In this document: positions 50,403 to 58,689 of the stretch, one piece after another
How positions within the stretch are numbered: position 1 is the stretch's first letter
Layout: every line of letters begins with the position of its first letter
DNA from: Chthonomonadia bacterium
GTDB lineage: Bacteria; Armatimonadota; HRBIN16
Length of the DNA stretch: 58,800 nt
Assembly: GCA_013314755.1 (NCBI GenBank)
Contig: JABUFA010000023.1
Coordinates: forward strand, 1 to 58,800
Reading direction: 5' to 3'
Program-made: the position numbers and the translations under genes
Notes under the pieces: model-generated
Told to the model about the DNA's origin: nothing
The model's database searches: none
What the model saw: the letters and a program-made list of their open reading frames with translations, nothing else

Positions 50403-50980
50403 TGGTGGGCTTCTGGCGCCAGTGGATAGCGCGTAAACGGGTATGCCTTCCTCTGGGCGAGGGAGCGGAACTGCGTCAGCTGACGCTTCAGGATGTGCCC
50501 GCGCTGTTCGAACTGACCATCCGCAATCGCGAACGCCTGCGTCGCTGGATGAGCTGGGTGGATCATGTGCACACTGAGGACGATACGCGCGAGTTCGTGC
50601 GGGAATCTCTGCGCAGTTTTCGCTGGGGACGCAGTTTGCAAACAGGCATCTGGCTGAATGGGCAGCTGGTGGGGACTATCGGGCTGTTTCGCACTGCCAG
50701 TGCGGAGCCGGAGGCGGAAATTGGCTACTGGATCGACGAGCAGGCGGAAGGGAGAGGACTGGTCACGCGGGGCACTCGCCTGCTGACGCAGTACGCTTTC
50801 GAGAAGTGGCAGGTTCCGGTGGTGCGCATCCGGGTAGAGCCTGAGAATATCCGAAGCCGGGCAATCCCTGAGAGGCTGGGGTTTCGCCTGCGCGGAGAGA
50901 TCGAGGAGGACTGGGCGGACGGCACCCGGCGCACCTTGCTGGTGTATGTGATGCACCGTTCGGACTTCAAGGGTTCGTAG
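50402..50980 (+). CDS. GNAT acetyltransferase, RimJ/RimL-like
   Basis: A 192-residue GNAT protein. LRQLTLQDVPALFELTI and DDTREFVRESL are at the N terminus. The middle strand is LVGTIGLFR, and the acetyl-CoA-binding loop is IGYWIDEQAEGRGLVTRGTRLLTQYAF near 110-137. VRIRVEPENIRSRAIPERLGF closes the fold. This group acetylates ribosomal protein N termini, antibiotics or amino compounds. The target is unknown. The start at 50402 overlaps the preceding stop by one base (TGATG); GTG 50399 is possible. Confidence 0.85.
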   Translation: MVGFWRQWIARKRVCLPLGEGAELRQLTLQDVPALFELTIRNRERLRRWMSWVDHVHTEDDTREFVRESLRSFRWGRSLQTGIWLNGQLVGTIGLFRTASAEPEAEIGYWIDEQAEGRGLVTRGTRLLTQYAFEKWQVPVVRIRVEPENIRSRAIPERLGFRLRGEIEEDWADGTRRTLLVYVMHRSDFKGS

Positions 50981-51031
50981 AACTGATGTTAGAGCTCGAG
51001 TTGGGATAAAGGGGTTAACAGTCGGGTAGAG

Positions 51032-51305
51032 GCATCCCCGCAACTGGAAGTTGCGGGCTTTGGAGTGCTGAAGCTTGCTTCAGCAACCCTAACCTGCTTT
51101 AGCGGGTTTTGCCAAGCGTAGCCTGCGATTTCCAATCGCAAGGTTGCCTTAAAAACACCCCTGCAACTGGAAGTTGCGGGCTACCCATGACAAAGCCTCC
51201 TTGCGGAGGCTGAGTTTGAATCGCTGAAGCATGGCTTCAGCACTCCATAAACCTGCTTTAGCAGGTTTTGTTCTGTGTTGCCTGCGACTTCCAGTCGTTA
51301 GGACA
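51032..51305 (-). repeat. Composite palindromic repeat, locus E
   Basis: A minus-strand copy with several modules twice: d variant GCGACT-TCC-AGTCGT near 51287-51301, e (AACCTGCT-AA-AGCAGGTT), f (loop CAT), b (GCCTCC-GCAA-GGAGGC), c, d (loop GGA), e with one wobble (left arm AACCCGCT on the minus strand), f (loop AA) and c again. It fills the gap between the acetyltransferase and superoxide dismutase genes. The changed d module keeps its pairing by replacing a T-A pair with C-G. Confidence 0.9.
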
Positions 51306-51447
51306 CCCTCTCCCTTGGGATGTCCTAACTCGTATCCGAACCTCAGTTCGTAGAAGACCTCCTCTTTTCACCCCCTTTGATGACGCAAGTTCTTTTGCTA
51401 TTGAAAATGTATGATTGTCTCGGGTACACTTCCCATAGCAGGTAAAC

Positions 51448-51454
51448 AGGAGGT
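51448..51454 (+). promoter_or_regulatory. Strong ribosome site deciding the SOD start
   Basis: AGGAGGT stands seven bases before an in-frame ATC codon (51462-51464), not before an ATG. The only in-frame ATG (51411) has no ribosome site. Confidence 0.55.
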
Positions 51455-51461
51455 GTTTGCC

Positions 51462-52247
51462 ATCGCACACTCAGCACCTGAACATGACGAGGGGCGCAGA
51501 CGCTTCCTCAAAGCCTCGGCTCTGGGCATTGCAGTGGTGATTGGTGGACTGCCCGCCATTGAGAGCCTGGCGCAACCGCAAGAGAACGTTTCGAGACCCG
51601 ACAGGAGGACAGAAGAGATGGAAGTGGTGAAAATCGTAGCGAAACCGCTACCGGAGAAGGTGTACAACACCGAGAGTGTGGGCATTTCCCGCAAGACACA
51701 TGATGAACATTACAAGCTGTACCAGGGCTATGTGAACAAGACCAACGAGATTCGCGAGAAGCTGGCTGCGCTGGACAAGGACCCGGCGAAGGCGAATCAG
51801 ACCTATTCCGACATCCGCGTGCTGAAGGTGGAGTACACCTTTGCGCTGGGTGGCGTGAAGAACCATGAACTGTACTTCGACATTCTGGGCGGCAAGGGTG
51901 GTGCGCCGACCGGTCCAGTAGCCGAGCTGATTAACAAGCACTTTGGCTCGTACGAGGCATGGGCGCAGGACCTGAAGGCAACCGGCATCGCCGCGCGCGG
52001 CTGGGTGTGGCTCGCGCTGGACCACGATGACGGCAGTCTGTTCAACTACATCGGCGACGCGCAGAACACGTTCCCCATCTGGAACGCCACACCGATCCTT
52101 GCGCTGGACACCTATGAGCACGCCTACTACTATGACTTCCAGACCGCCCGCGCCAAATACATCGACGCCTTCCTGCAGGCGATTGACTGGGACGCGGTGA
52201 ACGCACGTCTGGAGCAGGCGCTCAAGATGTACAACGCCGGGCAATAG
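51462..52247 (+). CDS. Exported Fe/Mn superoxide dismutase
   Basis: An iron/manganese superoxide dismutase. Metal ligands are visible in KTHDEHYKLY (first His), VKNHELYFDILGG (second His) and LDTYEHAYYYDFQ (Asp and third His). An N-terminal twin-arginine-type signal (EGRRRFLKASALGIAVVIGG) sends it out of the cytoplasm. The start is uncertain. ATG 51411 would give 278 residues but has no ribosome site. The best ribosome site points to ATC 51462 (261 residues), which leaves a normal short Tat leader. GTG 51453 is a third option. A terminator follows at 52272. Several palindromic repeats lie upstream. Confidence 0.85.
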   Translation: MAHSAPEHDEGRRRFLKASALGIAVVIGGLPAIESLAQPQENVSRPDRRTEEMEVVKIVAKPLPEKVYNTESVGISRKTHDEHYKLYQGYVNKTNEIREKLAALDKDPAKANQTYSDIRVLKVEYTFALGGVKNHELYFDILGGKGGAPTGPVAELINKHFGSYEAWAQDLKATGIAARGWVWLALDHDDGSLFNYIGDAQNTFPIWNATPILALDTYEHAYYYDFQTARAKYIDAFLQAIDWDAVNARLEQALKMYNAGQ

Positions 52248-52271
52248 CCTGGTTCGCCGGTGGTAAAGGTA

Positions 52272-52306
52272 GCCCCCTTCTCGCGCCGAGAAGGGGGATG
52301 TTTTTT
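52272..52306 (+). terminator. Rho-independent terminator after SOD
   Basis: A stem CCCCCTTCTCG / CGAGAAGGGGG with a three-base loop, then ATGTTTTTTCT. Very strong. Confidence 0.9.
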
Positions 52307-52312
52307 CTGGGA

Positions 52313-53602
52313 CTATCGGATGAGGTTCGGCGTTTCTTTTTCCTCCATGCTTTTGAGGTTTGTTTTCACGACGTAGCAGTCGGCATTGCCTGCGCTTAGC
52401 TCCTTGAAGATATTGGAGTTAGCGTCACACCAGCCTGCGATGACGAACCCGCCGTCGGATGTGGGGATGATGGCGTAAGGGTCATCATTCAGCGCACCAC
52501 CCCACCAGCGCGACCACATCAGTTCGCCCCTGCTGTCCAGGCGCAAAAGCCACCAGTTGTCGAAGTCCATCTGTGGGGTCTGCAGAGTTTGCGAGTATGC
52601 TGCCACGAGGTAACCACCGTCACCGGTCTGGATGGCGCTGAAACCTCCATCGTATCTACCTCGTGCTCCGAAGGTTTTCTCCCACGAAACGTTCGCACTG
52701 GCATCCAGCTTCACCACCCACACATCCTCGGCGGGAAACTTCTCGTTCTTGCTGGTTGCACCCACGATCAGTGCGCCGCCGTCCTTAGCAGGGATAATCT
52801 TGTGAAACTTGTTCTTCGGTCCCTGTTTGAAGGTGACAGTTTTGAGCACATTTCCCGCCGAGTCAATCACGAGATAGGCAGAGAACCCTTGCTGGAACAT
52901 CCCCCCGCAATCCGCTGTGCACGAAACCGCTGTGATGATGAACTTGTCGTTCTGGAACGGGATAATGCTGGTTCCAAACTCGCGGTGCCCCAGGTCGTAA
53001 GTTCTTGACCAGAGCGTTTTTCCTTCGGGAGTGAGTTTCAACAGCCACACATCGCCCCTTCCCTTTTTCGCGCCGTACGGTTCATCCGTCACCCCAACGA
53101 TGAGATAGTTCCCATCTGGGACGCGAATAACCTGATACCCGCCGTCCCGATTCTGCCCGCCAAAGTTCTTGTTTTGCAGGACATTTCCGTTGTCGTCCAT
53201 TTTCAAGAACCAGCATTGCTGCTCCAGAGGTCCGGCGCCTCTTAAACCGGTCAAGCCTGTCATCACGTAATGCCTGCCGTCGACGATGACGGAGGTGATA
53301 ATGTCTATTCCGTTTCTGCCGAGTCGCTTTGTCCAGAGCACATCACCGGCGGAGTTAATCTTCATCACCAGTCCGTCGGCATCTCCCAGCGCGACGGCGA
53401 CAAATTTCGGATTGAAGGTTGCGCCGACGATGACAAAATTGCCTCCGGCGGCCTCCACAATGTCCCATGCCCCCTCCGCGCGGTGTGCATTTCCGTACCT
53501 CTTCTCAAATGTGCTGATTTGCGCCCAGACAAAGGCAACACAGCATACAACGAGAAGCTGGCACAGGAAAACTTTCCATACCCTCCCGATTTGTCCATCC
53601 AT
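52313..53602 (-). CDS. Secreted repeat protein, probable beta-propeller
   Basis: A 429-residue protein with a signal peptide (VFLCQLLVVCCVAFVWA). Six to seven repeats of about 55 residues follow, each with a (D/P)GGY(L/Q)V-type strand, a WLLKL(D/T) strand and a W(S/E)(R/K)T(Y/F)-type turn, such as GDVWLLKLTPEGKTLWSRTYD and DVWVVKLDASANVSWEKTFG. This resembles the PQQ-like or delta-60-type propellers seen in bacterial surface proteins. No catalytic residues. It is convergent with the SOD gene and stands alone. Function unknown. Confidence 0.7.
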   Translation of the reverse strand: MDGQIGRVWKVFLCQLLVVCCVAFVWAQISTFEKRYGNAHRAEGAWDIVEAAGGNFVIVGATFNPKFVAVALGDADGLVMKINSAGDVLWTKRLGRNGIDIITSVIVDGRHYVMTGLTGLRGAGPLEQQCWFLKMDDNGNVLQNKNFGGQNRDGGYQVIRVPDGNYLIVGVTDEPYGAKKGRGDVWLLKLTPEGKTLWSRTYDLGHREFGTSIIPFQNDKFIITAVSCTADCGGMFQQGFSAYLVIDSAGNVLKTVTFKQGPKNKFHKIIPAKDGGALIVGATSKNEKFPAEDVWVVKLDASANVSWEKTFGARGRYDGGFSAIQTGDGGYLVAAYSQTLQTPQMDFDNWWLLRLDSRGELMWSRWWGGALNDDPYAIIPTSDGGFVIAGWCDANSNIFKELSAGNADCYVVKTNLKSMEEKETPNLIR

Positions 53603-53651
53603 TGTCTGCCTCCAGAGTCTGAAACTCTCACAGCCATCCGTTATTGCCGAC

Positions 53652-53786
53652 TCACTGACCAGACAGCCTCTTCCACGCCTGATACCCTAGCTTTTCGGTT
53701 CCATCCGCCCTGTACTGTGTTGCCTTTCCTCGTTGTGCCCTCGTTAAGGAAACTTCTTCCAGCCTGCCGTTTTTCAACTGTTCCAC
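53652..53786 (-). other. Possible short coding remnant after lptD
   Basis: The gap between the secreted repeat protein (start 53602) and the lptD stop (53834) contains an open frame of 44 codons from GTG 53786 with protein-like composition (LKNGRLEEVSLTRAQRGKA, then YRADGTEKLGYQAWKRL). No ribosome site precedes it. It may be a decayed fragment or chance. Nothing else is seen in the gap. Confidence 0.2.
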
Positions 53787-53833
53787 TGCAACCAACCAGT
53801 TACTGCAGGGGAGCCTGTTCCTGAGCGACGAAC

Positions 53834-56041
53834 TCAGTATGCCCAGCCGCCCGGCGTTTCCAGCAACTGCCCGAACTGCCCCACGCCCAGCCTCTGCACT
53901 TCGGGGAACGCCTTGATTCGCAGGCGGAAGACCACTTCGCGGTCGGCGCGGAAGCCCAGCGGGTTGTCGATATAACCTACGCTCAGCTCCCAGCAGTGCA
54001 GGTCCCAGGTCAGCAGGAGCTGCCTGCCCTCGAAGCGGTTGACGTAGCCGTTGTAGGTCAGGTAGGTTTGCACGCGAAGCGGGGTTTTGAATATCTGTGT
54101 GTCCAGCCACAGGTTCGCGCTTGCCCAGCGATGGCGGATGGGGTCGTACACGCCGTTCAGGTTCATGGAGAACCGCTCACTGCGGGCACGCACGTAGGCT
54201 CGCAGGTAGTTCCACTGTCCCTCGTTCAGGTTCAGAGTGGACTGCACGCTCATCTGCCACATAGAGTTTGGCTGCCACATCAGGCTGACGTTCAGCGGTT
54301 GCCAAGGGCGACTGCCGCGCTGGCGGGCGAAGAGGTCATAGCCGGTGTAGCCTCTGAGGGAGAGGGCGCGGCTGAGGTTCCACTCCAGCCCGGCGGATGC
54401 AAAGTTCGTGGTGCCGGTGTATTCGGTACGCAAGGGGGTGAAGCCGTATGGGCGCAGGTAGCGGTAGTTGGCGTACCATCGGCTGTTCTGTCCGAATCGC
54501 ACCTGCCAGTCCGCGTTACTCTGCAGGACGTACTGCGCCGTGCCGTCGCTGGTAAACACCTGTCGGAACAGCCCGGAGTAGCTCAGCGCGTTGCCCGATG
54601 GCGGGTTCCAGCGTGCTTCAAACAGAATGCGCCCGATGGATTGCCCTTGAGGCAGTTCGCGGAAACTGCCCAGCCCCAGGTCCAATCGGAGTCCCATGTC
54701 CTTACCAAACAGGCGGCGGTCGGTGGTGGAAAGAAGCAGTTCGGGGGTCTTTTCCAGTCCGCCAAAGTAGAAGCTGCCTGTCTCGCCACCGATGGGCACG
54801 ATTCGGTTGAAGCTGAGGTTCCAGTCAAACAGGGCGCTGGTGCCGCTGAGCATCGCCTGGGTGGCAAGCTGTTCGCGCTCGGAGGTGACTGTGCCTCCCG
54901 ACAGGGAACGGAACCGCGACAGGTCGGTGGAGAAGGTGAGCGAGGCGCGCGTGCCCCATCGCTGGTTCCATCGCAGGGTGGTGGTACTGGTGTCGCTGGA
55001 GTAGCCTGCACTGCTCTGCTGGGAGAGGCGCGAAAGGATTGCCAGGTTGCCCGTTGACCACGCTCGGCTCAGGCTTATCTGCCAGCTGGAGGCGCGGGTG
55101 TCGGAATAGTACAGGTAGCTTCCGGAGCGCAGGTCGCCGGTGAGGCGTGCGTTGAAGCCCAGCAGGTTCTGTTCGTGCCGCAGCTGGGCGGTGACCGAGC
55201 GCGTGCCGCGATTGCGGTCGTTCAGGTAGTACAGCGAGAGCAGTCCCGCCGCCCCTTTCCAGAGGTACTGCTGGTCGATGCCCAGTCCGATGCCCTTTTT
55301 CTGCATCAGGTCAATACGGGCGGTGCCGGCGTTATCGCCCCAGAGGTAGCCGAGCGCGGTTTTGATGTAGTATCCCTCTTCCACCGATTGCCCCACCTGC
55401 GGAAGCGTTCCGCGCGACAGCCGCCTGTCCAGCGGCACCACCAGTGCTGGCAGGGAGAAGAGCTTCTTACCAAGCGCAACCAGGCTCACATCACGCGCTA
55501 CCAGCCGCCTGTCCACCACCACGTCCACGTTGCCGGCGGAAAAGTGGTAGTGCGGATGCTCCAGGGAGCAGGTGGTAACCTCACCACGTTGCAGTTTTGC
55601 TTCCTGCTGTTCGCCCTGCAGTTGCCGACCGGAGAGACGCACGGCGTCGCGCAGCTGGTAGCGCAGGAACTCGGGCAGGAGGTCTGCCCTGCCTCCTTCC
55701 ATTTGCCAGGAGCGTCGACGCACATTGAGACTCAGCATCTCGCCGCGTGCGTTCAGCCCGCCGCCTTCCAGAAGCACCTGTCCCTTGAAAAGATACTCCC
55801 CGCGGTCGGTGTTGCCTTCCACACTCTCCGCCCGGATGGTATACTGGCGCCAGTGAGCGAGGATGTCGGTCGCCAGCAGGTTGTTCTGGGCGTCCAAGAA
55901 CAGCGTGCCGAAGCGTTCCACCTCCAGCTTTTCCCTCCTGGGAGATGCTGGCTGTGTGGGTTCAGGCGGTTGGTCTGCAAGTTGCGCAAACGCCCACGCG
56001 CTCATCATCACCAGCACACCGGCAACGATGATTCGCCTCAT
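53834..56041 (-). CDS. LptD/OstA-like outer membrane protein
   Basis: A 735-residue protein. A signal peptide (IIVAGVLVMMSAWAFA) is followed by an OstA-type N-terminal domain near residues 40-150 (NLLATDILAHWRQYTIRAESVEG, YLFKGQVLLEGGGLNARGEM). Most of the rest is a beta-barrel region with alternating aromatic strands. In proteobacteria LptD inserts lipopolysaccharide at the outer membrane; the same layout here suggests a lipid-export barrel of this diderm. Start 56041 overlaps the comEC stop (ATGA), so translation is coupled. The usual LptD cysteine pairs are not evident, so the disulfide step may be absent. Confidence 0.8.
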   Translation of the reverse strand: MRRIIVAGVLVMMSAWAFAQLADQPPEPTQPASPRREKLEVERFGTLFLDAQNNLLATDILAHWRQYTIRAESVEGNTDRGEYLFKGQVLLEGGGLNARGEMLSLNVRRRSWQMEGGRADLLPEFLRYQLRDAVRLSGRQLQGEQQEAKLQRGEVTTCSLEHPHYHFSAGNVDVVVDRRLVARDVSLVALGKKLFSLPALVVPLDRRLSRGTLPQVGQSVEEGYYIKTALGYLWGDNAGTARIDLMQKKGIGLGIDQQYLWKGAAGLLSLYYLNDRNRGTRSVTAQLRHEQNLLGFNARLTGDLRSGSYLYYSDTRASSWQISLSRAWSTGNLAILSRLSQQSSAGYSSDTSTTTLRWNQRWGTRASLTFSTDLSRFRSLSGGTVTSEREQLATQAMLSGTSALFDWNLSFNRIVPIGGETGSFYFGGLEKTPELLLSTTDRRLFGKDMGLRLDLGLGSFRELPQGQSIGRILFEARWNPPSGNALSYSGLFRQVFTSDGTAQYVLQSNADWQVRFGQNSRWYANYRYLRPYGFTPLRTEYTGTTNFASAGLEWNLSRALSLRGYTGYDLFARQRGSRPWQPLNVSLMWQPNSMWQMSVQSTLNLNEGQWNYLRAYVRARSERFSMNLNGVYDPIRHRWASANLWLDTQIFKTPLRVQTYLTYNGYVNRFEGRQLLLTWDLHCWELSVGYIDNPLGFRADREVVFRLRIKAFPEVQRLGVGQFGQLLETPGGWAY

Positions 56042-57615
56042 ACGGTTATCGCCGTCCTTTGCTGGGATGCACGTGCGCTGAGGAGGAGCAGAAAGGCAAA
56101 CAACAGGGCGTAAAAGCCCGCGATGAAGGCTCTGGATGGGGGAGGGGCGTCGACGCTTGCCCACGGCAGGGACGCCAGCAGGCGAACGCTTTCGTCCACC
56201 AGCCACGCGCTCATCGCAACGGGCAGGGTGACCATTTCTGGCACCCAGGGCAAGCAGGCAGAAGCCAGCCCCCCGCATGTGACCATCTGCACAGGCAGGG
56301 CGATTATCAAGTTGGCTATGGGTGCAATCAGAGACATTTGACCATAGTATAACGCGGTGAGAGGCGCGGAAGCCACCGCACAGACCACACTGAGACCGAT
56401 TCCCGCTATCGCCCATCTGGTCACGCGGCGGAATGGACTCTCTTCGTTAGTAGCAAGCGCACCAAGCCAGCCCGACGCGGCGACCATCGCGGCGACCAGA
56501 ACAAACGAAAACTGAAAACCGGGGTCGCGCAGATTGCCGGTGTCTGTGATTACCAGCAGGAAGCCAGCGCACGCAAGGGATGTCGGCAGGTCCAGTTCTC
56601 GCTGAAGTACCACCGCACTCGCCACCAGCGTTCCCATCACCGCGGCACGCACAGAAGGCGCACCACCGCCCGCAACGCTGGCGAACAGCCAGATGATGGC
56701 AATCACCGCGAGCGCAGAGGTTCTGCGTGGCAGTCGGAACCACCTGCAGAGTGCCCACACCGCTACCGTCAGCATGGAGACGTGCGTTCCCGACGGTGAG
56801 AGAATATGTATCGTGCCGGTGCGCCGGAAGCTTTCGCGGATTTCGTTGTTCAGACCGGTTCGGTCATTCAACGCAATGGCAGCGGCGATATGACCTTCGC
56901 AGGCAGGTAGATGATACCGAAGGTTGTCTATGAGCGTCCGCCTCACGCGAGAGAACGGCAGACGCCAGCCGGGTGTCGCCAGCTTTTGCACGCGATATGG
57001 CTGCAGTGTTCGGGAGACCCCCTGTCGGCGTAGATACTGCGTGAACGAGTCATTATCCCTCGCGCCCGGCTGAGCAGAGGGGTTTCGGAGCCTGCCCTCT
57101 AGAGTGAGCCGTTCTCCACAGAAAAGAGTATCTACTCTCTCGACCGGCACACTGACCCAGATTTGAACAGGCGTTCGGAACGCCTGATGGGCGGTGGCAA
57201 GGCTATCGGTGCGAAAGATGAATCGCCAGGTTCCTCTTCGGAGTATGGGTTCTGTCACCACCTCGCCCGTTGCAATCACTACGTCGTTGTCGGGCAGGGT
57301 TCGCCAGAGCAGGTCATCCTGCCATGCGTAGCGGATACCCTGAACCGCACCCAGCCATACGCCCGCCGCGCTCAGCAGGATCACGCCTGCCGAGATCAGT
57401 CGGTAGTACCTCAACAGCCATCCGACCACAAGCAGAAGGAGGCATCCCCCGATGACCCATAGAGGATGGAAGGTCACTCCCGCACCAGCTCCCGCCAGAT
57501 AGCCAGCGCAGAATGTGGCAAGCGGTCTGCCGTTCACCGCCTGCAGGTGTCTGCGCCATCTGTTGAGAGTAGGGGAACCGGTGCGACTGTTCATGGCATC
57601 CGTTCGGTGATCCAT
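56038..57615 (-). CDS. comEC: ComEC/Rec2 family DNA-uptake channel without nuclease domain
   Basis: A 525-residue polytopic protein. Features are N-terminal membrane helices, an OB-fold-like segment with GEVVTEPILRRGTWRFIF near residue 117, then the competence core: TGTIHILSPSGTHVSMLTVAVW near 268, GGAPSVRAAVMGTL near 310 and the LRDPGFQFSFVLVAA motif near 355. The usual C-terminal metallo-beta-lactamase domain is absent, although the protein ends naturally. It imports single-stranded DNA across the inner membrane. Start ATG 57615; ATG 57594 also possible. It is coupled to the lptD-like gene by a four-base overlap, an uncommon neighbour. Confidence 0.85.
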   Translation of the reverse strand: MDHRTDAMNSRTGSPTLNRWRRHLQAVNGRPLATFCAGYLAGAGAGVTFHPLWVIGGCLLLLVVGWLLRYYRLISAGVILLSAAGVWLGAVQGIRYAWQDDLLWRTLPDNDVVIATGEVVTEPILRRGTWRFIFRTDSLATAHQAFRTPVQIWVSVPVERVDTLFCGERLTLEGRLRNPSAQPGARDNDSFTQYLRRQGVSRTLQPYRVQKLATPGWRLPFSRVRRTLIDNLRYHLPACEGHIAAAIALNDRTGLNNEIRESFRRTGTIHILSPSGTHVSMLTVAVWALCRWFRLPRRTSALAVIAIIWLFASVAGGGAPSVRAAVMGTLVASAVVLQRELDLPTSLACAGFLLVITDTGNLRDPGFQFSFVLVAAMVAASGWLGALATNEESPFRRVTRWAIAGIGLSVVCAVASAPLTALYYGQMSLIAPIANLIIALPVQMVTCGGLASACLPWVPEMVTLPVAMSAWLVDESVRLLASLPWASVDAPPPSRAFIAGFYALLFAFLLLLSARASQQRTAITV

Positions 57616-57671
57616 CAGCCCAGTGTTAATTTTGTTTTCCTGTGCCCCCTCGCTCCTTCCTGCCGAAGTAC

Positions 57672-57703
57672 AACAAGAAGGCGTCTCCAGAGCGGAGACG
57701 CCT
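57672..57703 (-). terminator. Terminator after the third prepilin gene
   Basis: On the minus strand a stem AGGCGTCTCC / GGAGACGCCT with a five-base loop, then TCTTGTTGT. It separates the prepilin from comEC. The plus strand also has TCTTTT after the stem, so it may act both ways. Confidence 0.7.
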
Positions 57704-57725
57704 CTTTTGCGCAGTCAAGCCGTGT

Positions 57726-58529
57726 TTAACAGCCTGTATCTTCCGAGTCGGTAATACCCGTGCCGGGCACGCCGTGCAGGTCATTGTACGGGTCCTGGCG
57801 GGTGCTCGGTGCGGCTTCCAGCGCTGCCTCGTTATTGCGCAGAGGCTCAGTGGACCGCCAGCTGTAGTATGTGGGTCGCAGGGAGCCGGCAGGCGTCGCT
57901 CCACCGGTTGGAATGCCGTTGTAGCGGAACCACTTGGCATGTCCATCGGCGAAGTTGAGCACCAGCCCCTCCTTGTGACGCGCATACCCCAGGAAGCTGT
58001 AGAACTCCATCTGCCCGACCGAGCTCAGCTGCTTCAGATAACCGTCAAAGAACATAATAGTTTCGGCGGGCTGGGGTAAGCCTCCAAGCGAGGCAGGGGG
58101 TGTGCGCTTGGGCAGGTAGGGACAGAAGCTTTCGCCAAACAAGCCCAGATTGGGCACGTAGCCAGTATAGCGGAACGTGCCGCCGTAGGTTAGCCCCAAC
58201 CCCGCCAGCCTCGACTGCCAGTCGATGCCCGGGTTATAGCTGGGACACACAAAGATTTGCGTGTTCTTCAAGTAGGGAGCTACCATGTCGTATACGGCGA
58301 TAACTGTGGTGGGGTTTGCCAGATATGCGCTCATGGGGAAAGTCTCATCGTAGTCCTGCGCGTACATCAGCACGCCCAGCGCCAGCTGTTTCTGGTTGCT
58401 GGTACAGCTGGTTTGTCTGGCGCTTTCGCGTGCCTGCGCAAAGACCGGGAACAGGATCGCTGCCAGTATCGCGATAATCGCGATAACCACCAGCAGCTCG
58501 ATGAGTGTGAAACCGTTACTTCTTCGCAT
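57726..58529 (-). CDS. Prepilin-like DUF1559-type protein
   Basis: A 267-residue prepilin-like protein with the standard [18 protein letters not shown] (Gly before the cleavage site, unlike the two others in the window), [16 protein letters not shown], and [19 protein letters not shown] near residue 185. No lacI gene stands beside it in the window. Its own promoter (58629-58658) and terminator make it a single-gene unit. Likely an exported pseudopilin of unknown function. Confidence 0.85.
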   Translation of the reverse strand: MRRSNGFTLIELLVVIAIIAILAAILFPVFAQARESARQTSCTSNQKQLALGVLMYAQDYDETFPMSAYLANPTTVIAVYDMVAPYLKNTQIFVCPSYNPGIDWQSRLAGLGLTYGGTFRYTGYVPNLGLFGESFCPYLPKRTPPASLGGLPQPAETIMFFDGYLKQLSSVGQMEFYSFLGYARHKEGLVLNFADGHAKWFRYNGIPTGGATPAGSLRPTYYSWRSTEPLRNNEAALEAAPSTRQDPYNDLHGVPGTGITDSEDTGC

Positions 58530-58628
58530 GCAAAACCTCCCCGTTGTTGATGTGTATTTGCGCTTTGCTACAGAATGTGAACATCAATTACATCAGCATG
58601 CTACTGTATTCCAACAAAGCGCTGTTTA

Positions 58629-58658
58629 AGTATAACCCGATGATGTACATGCTGTCAA
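58629..58658 (-). promoter_or_regulatory. Promoter of the third prepilin gene
   Basis: On the minus strand a perfect TTGACA, an 18-base spacer and TATACT; leader of about 90 bases to the ATG at 58529. Confidence 0.7.
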
Positions 58659-58689
58659 GAGCTTGTTCGCGTCGTGTGCGTTCCTTTGA

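Noticed and set aside
56042-56416. Longer N terminus for the LptD-like protein
   Set aside because: The extra frame overlaps the comEC coding region and would hide the clear signal peptide that starts at 56041.
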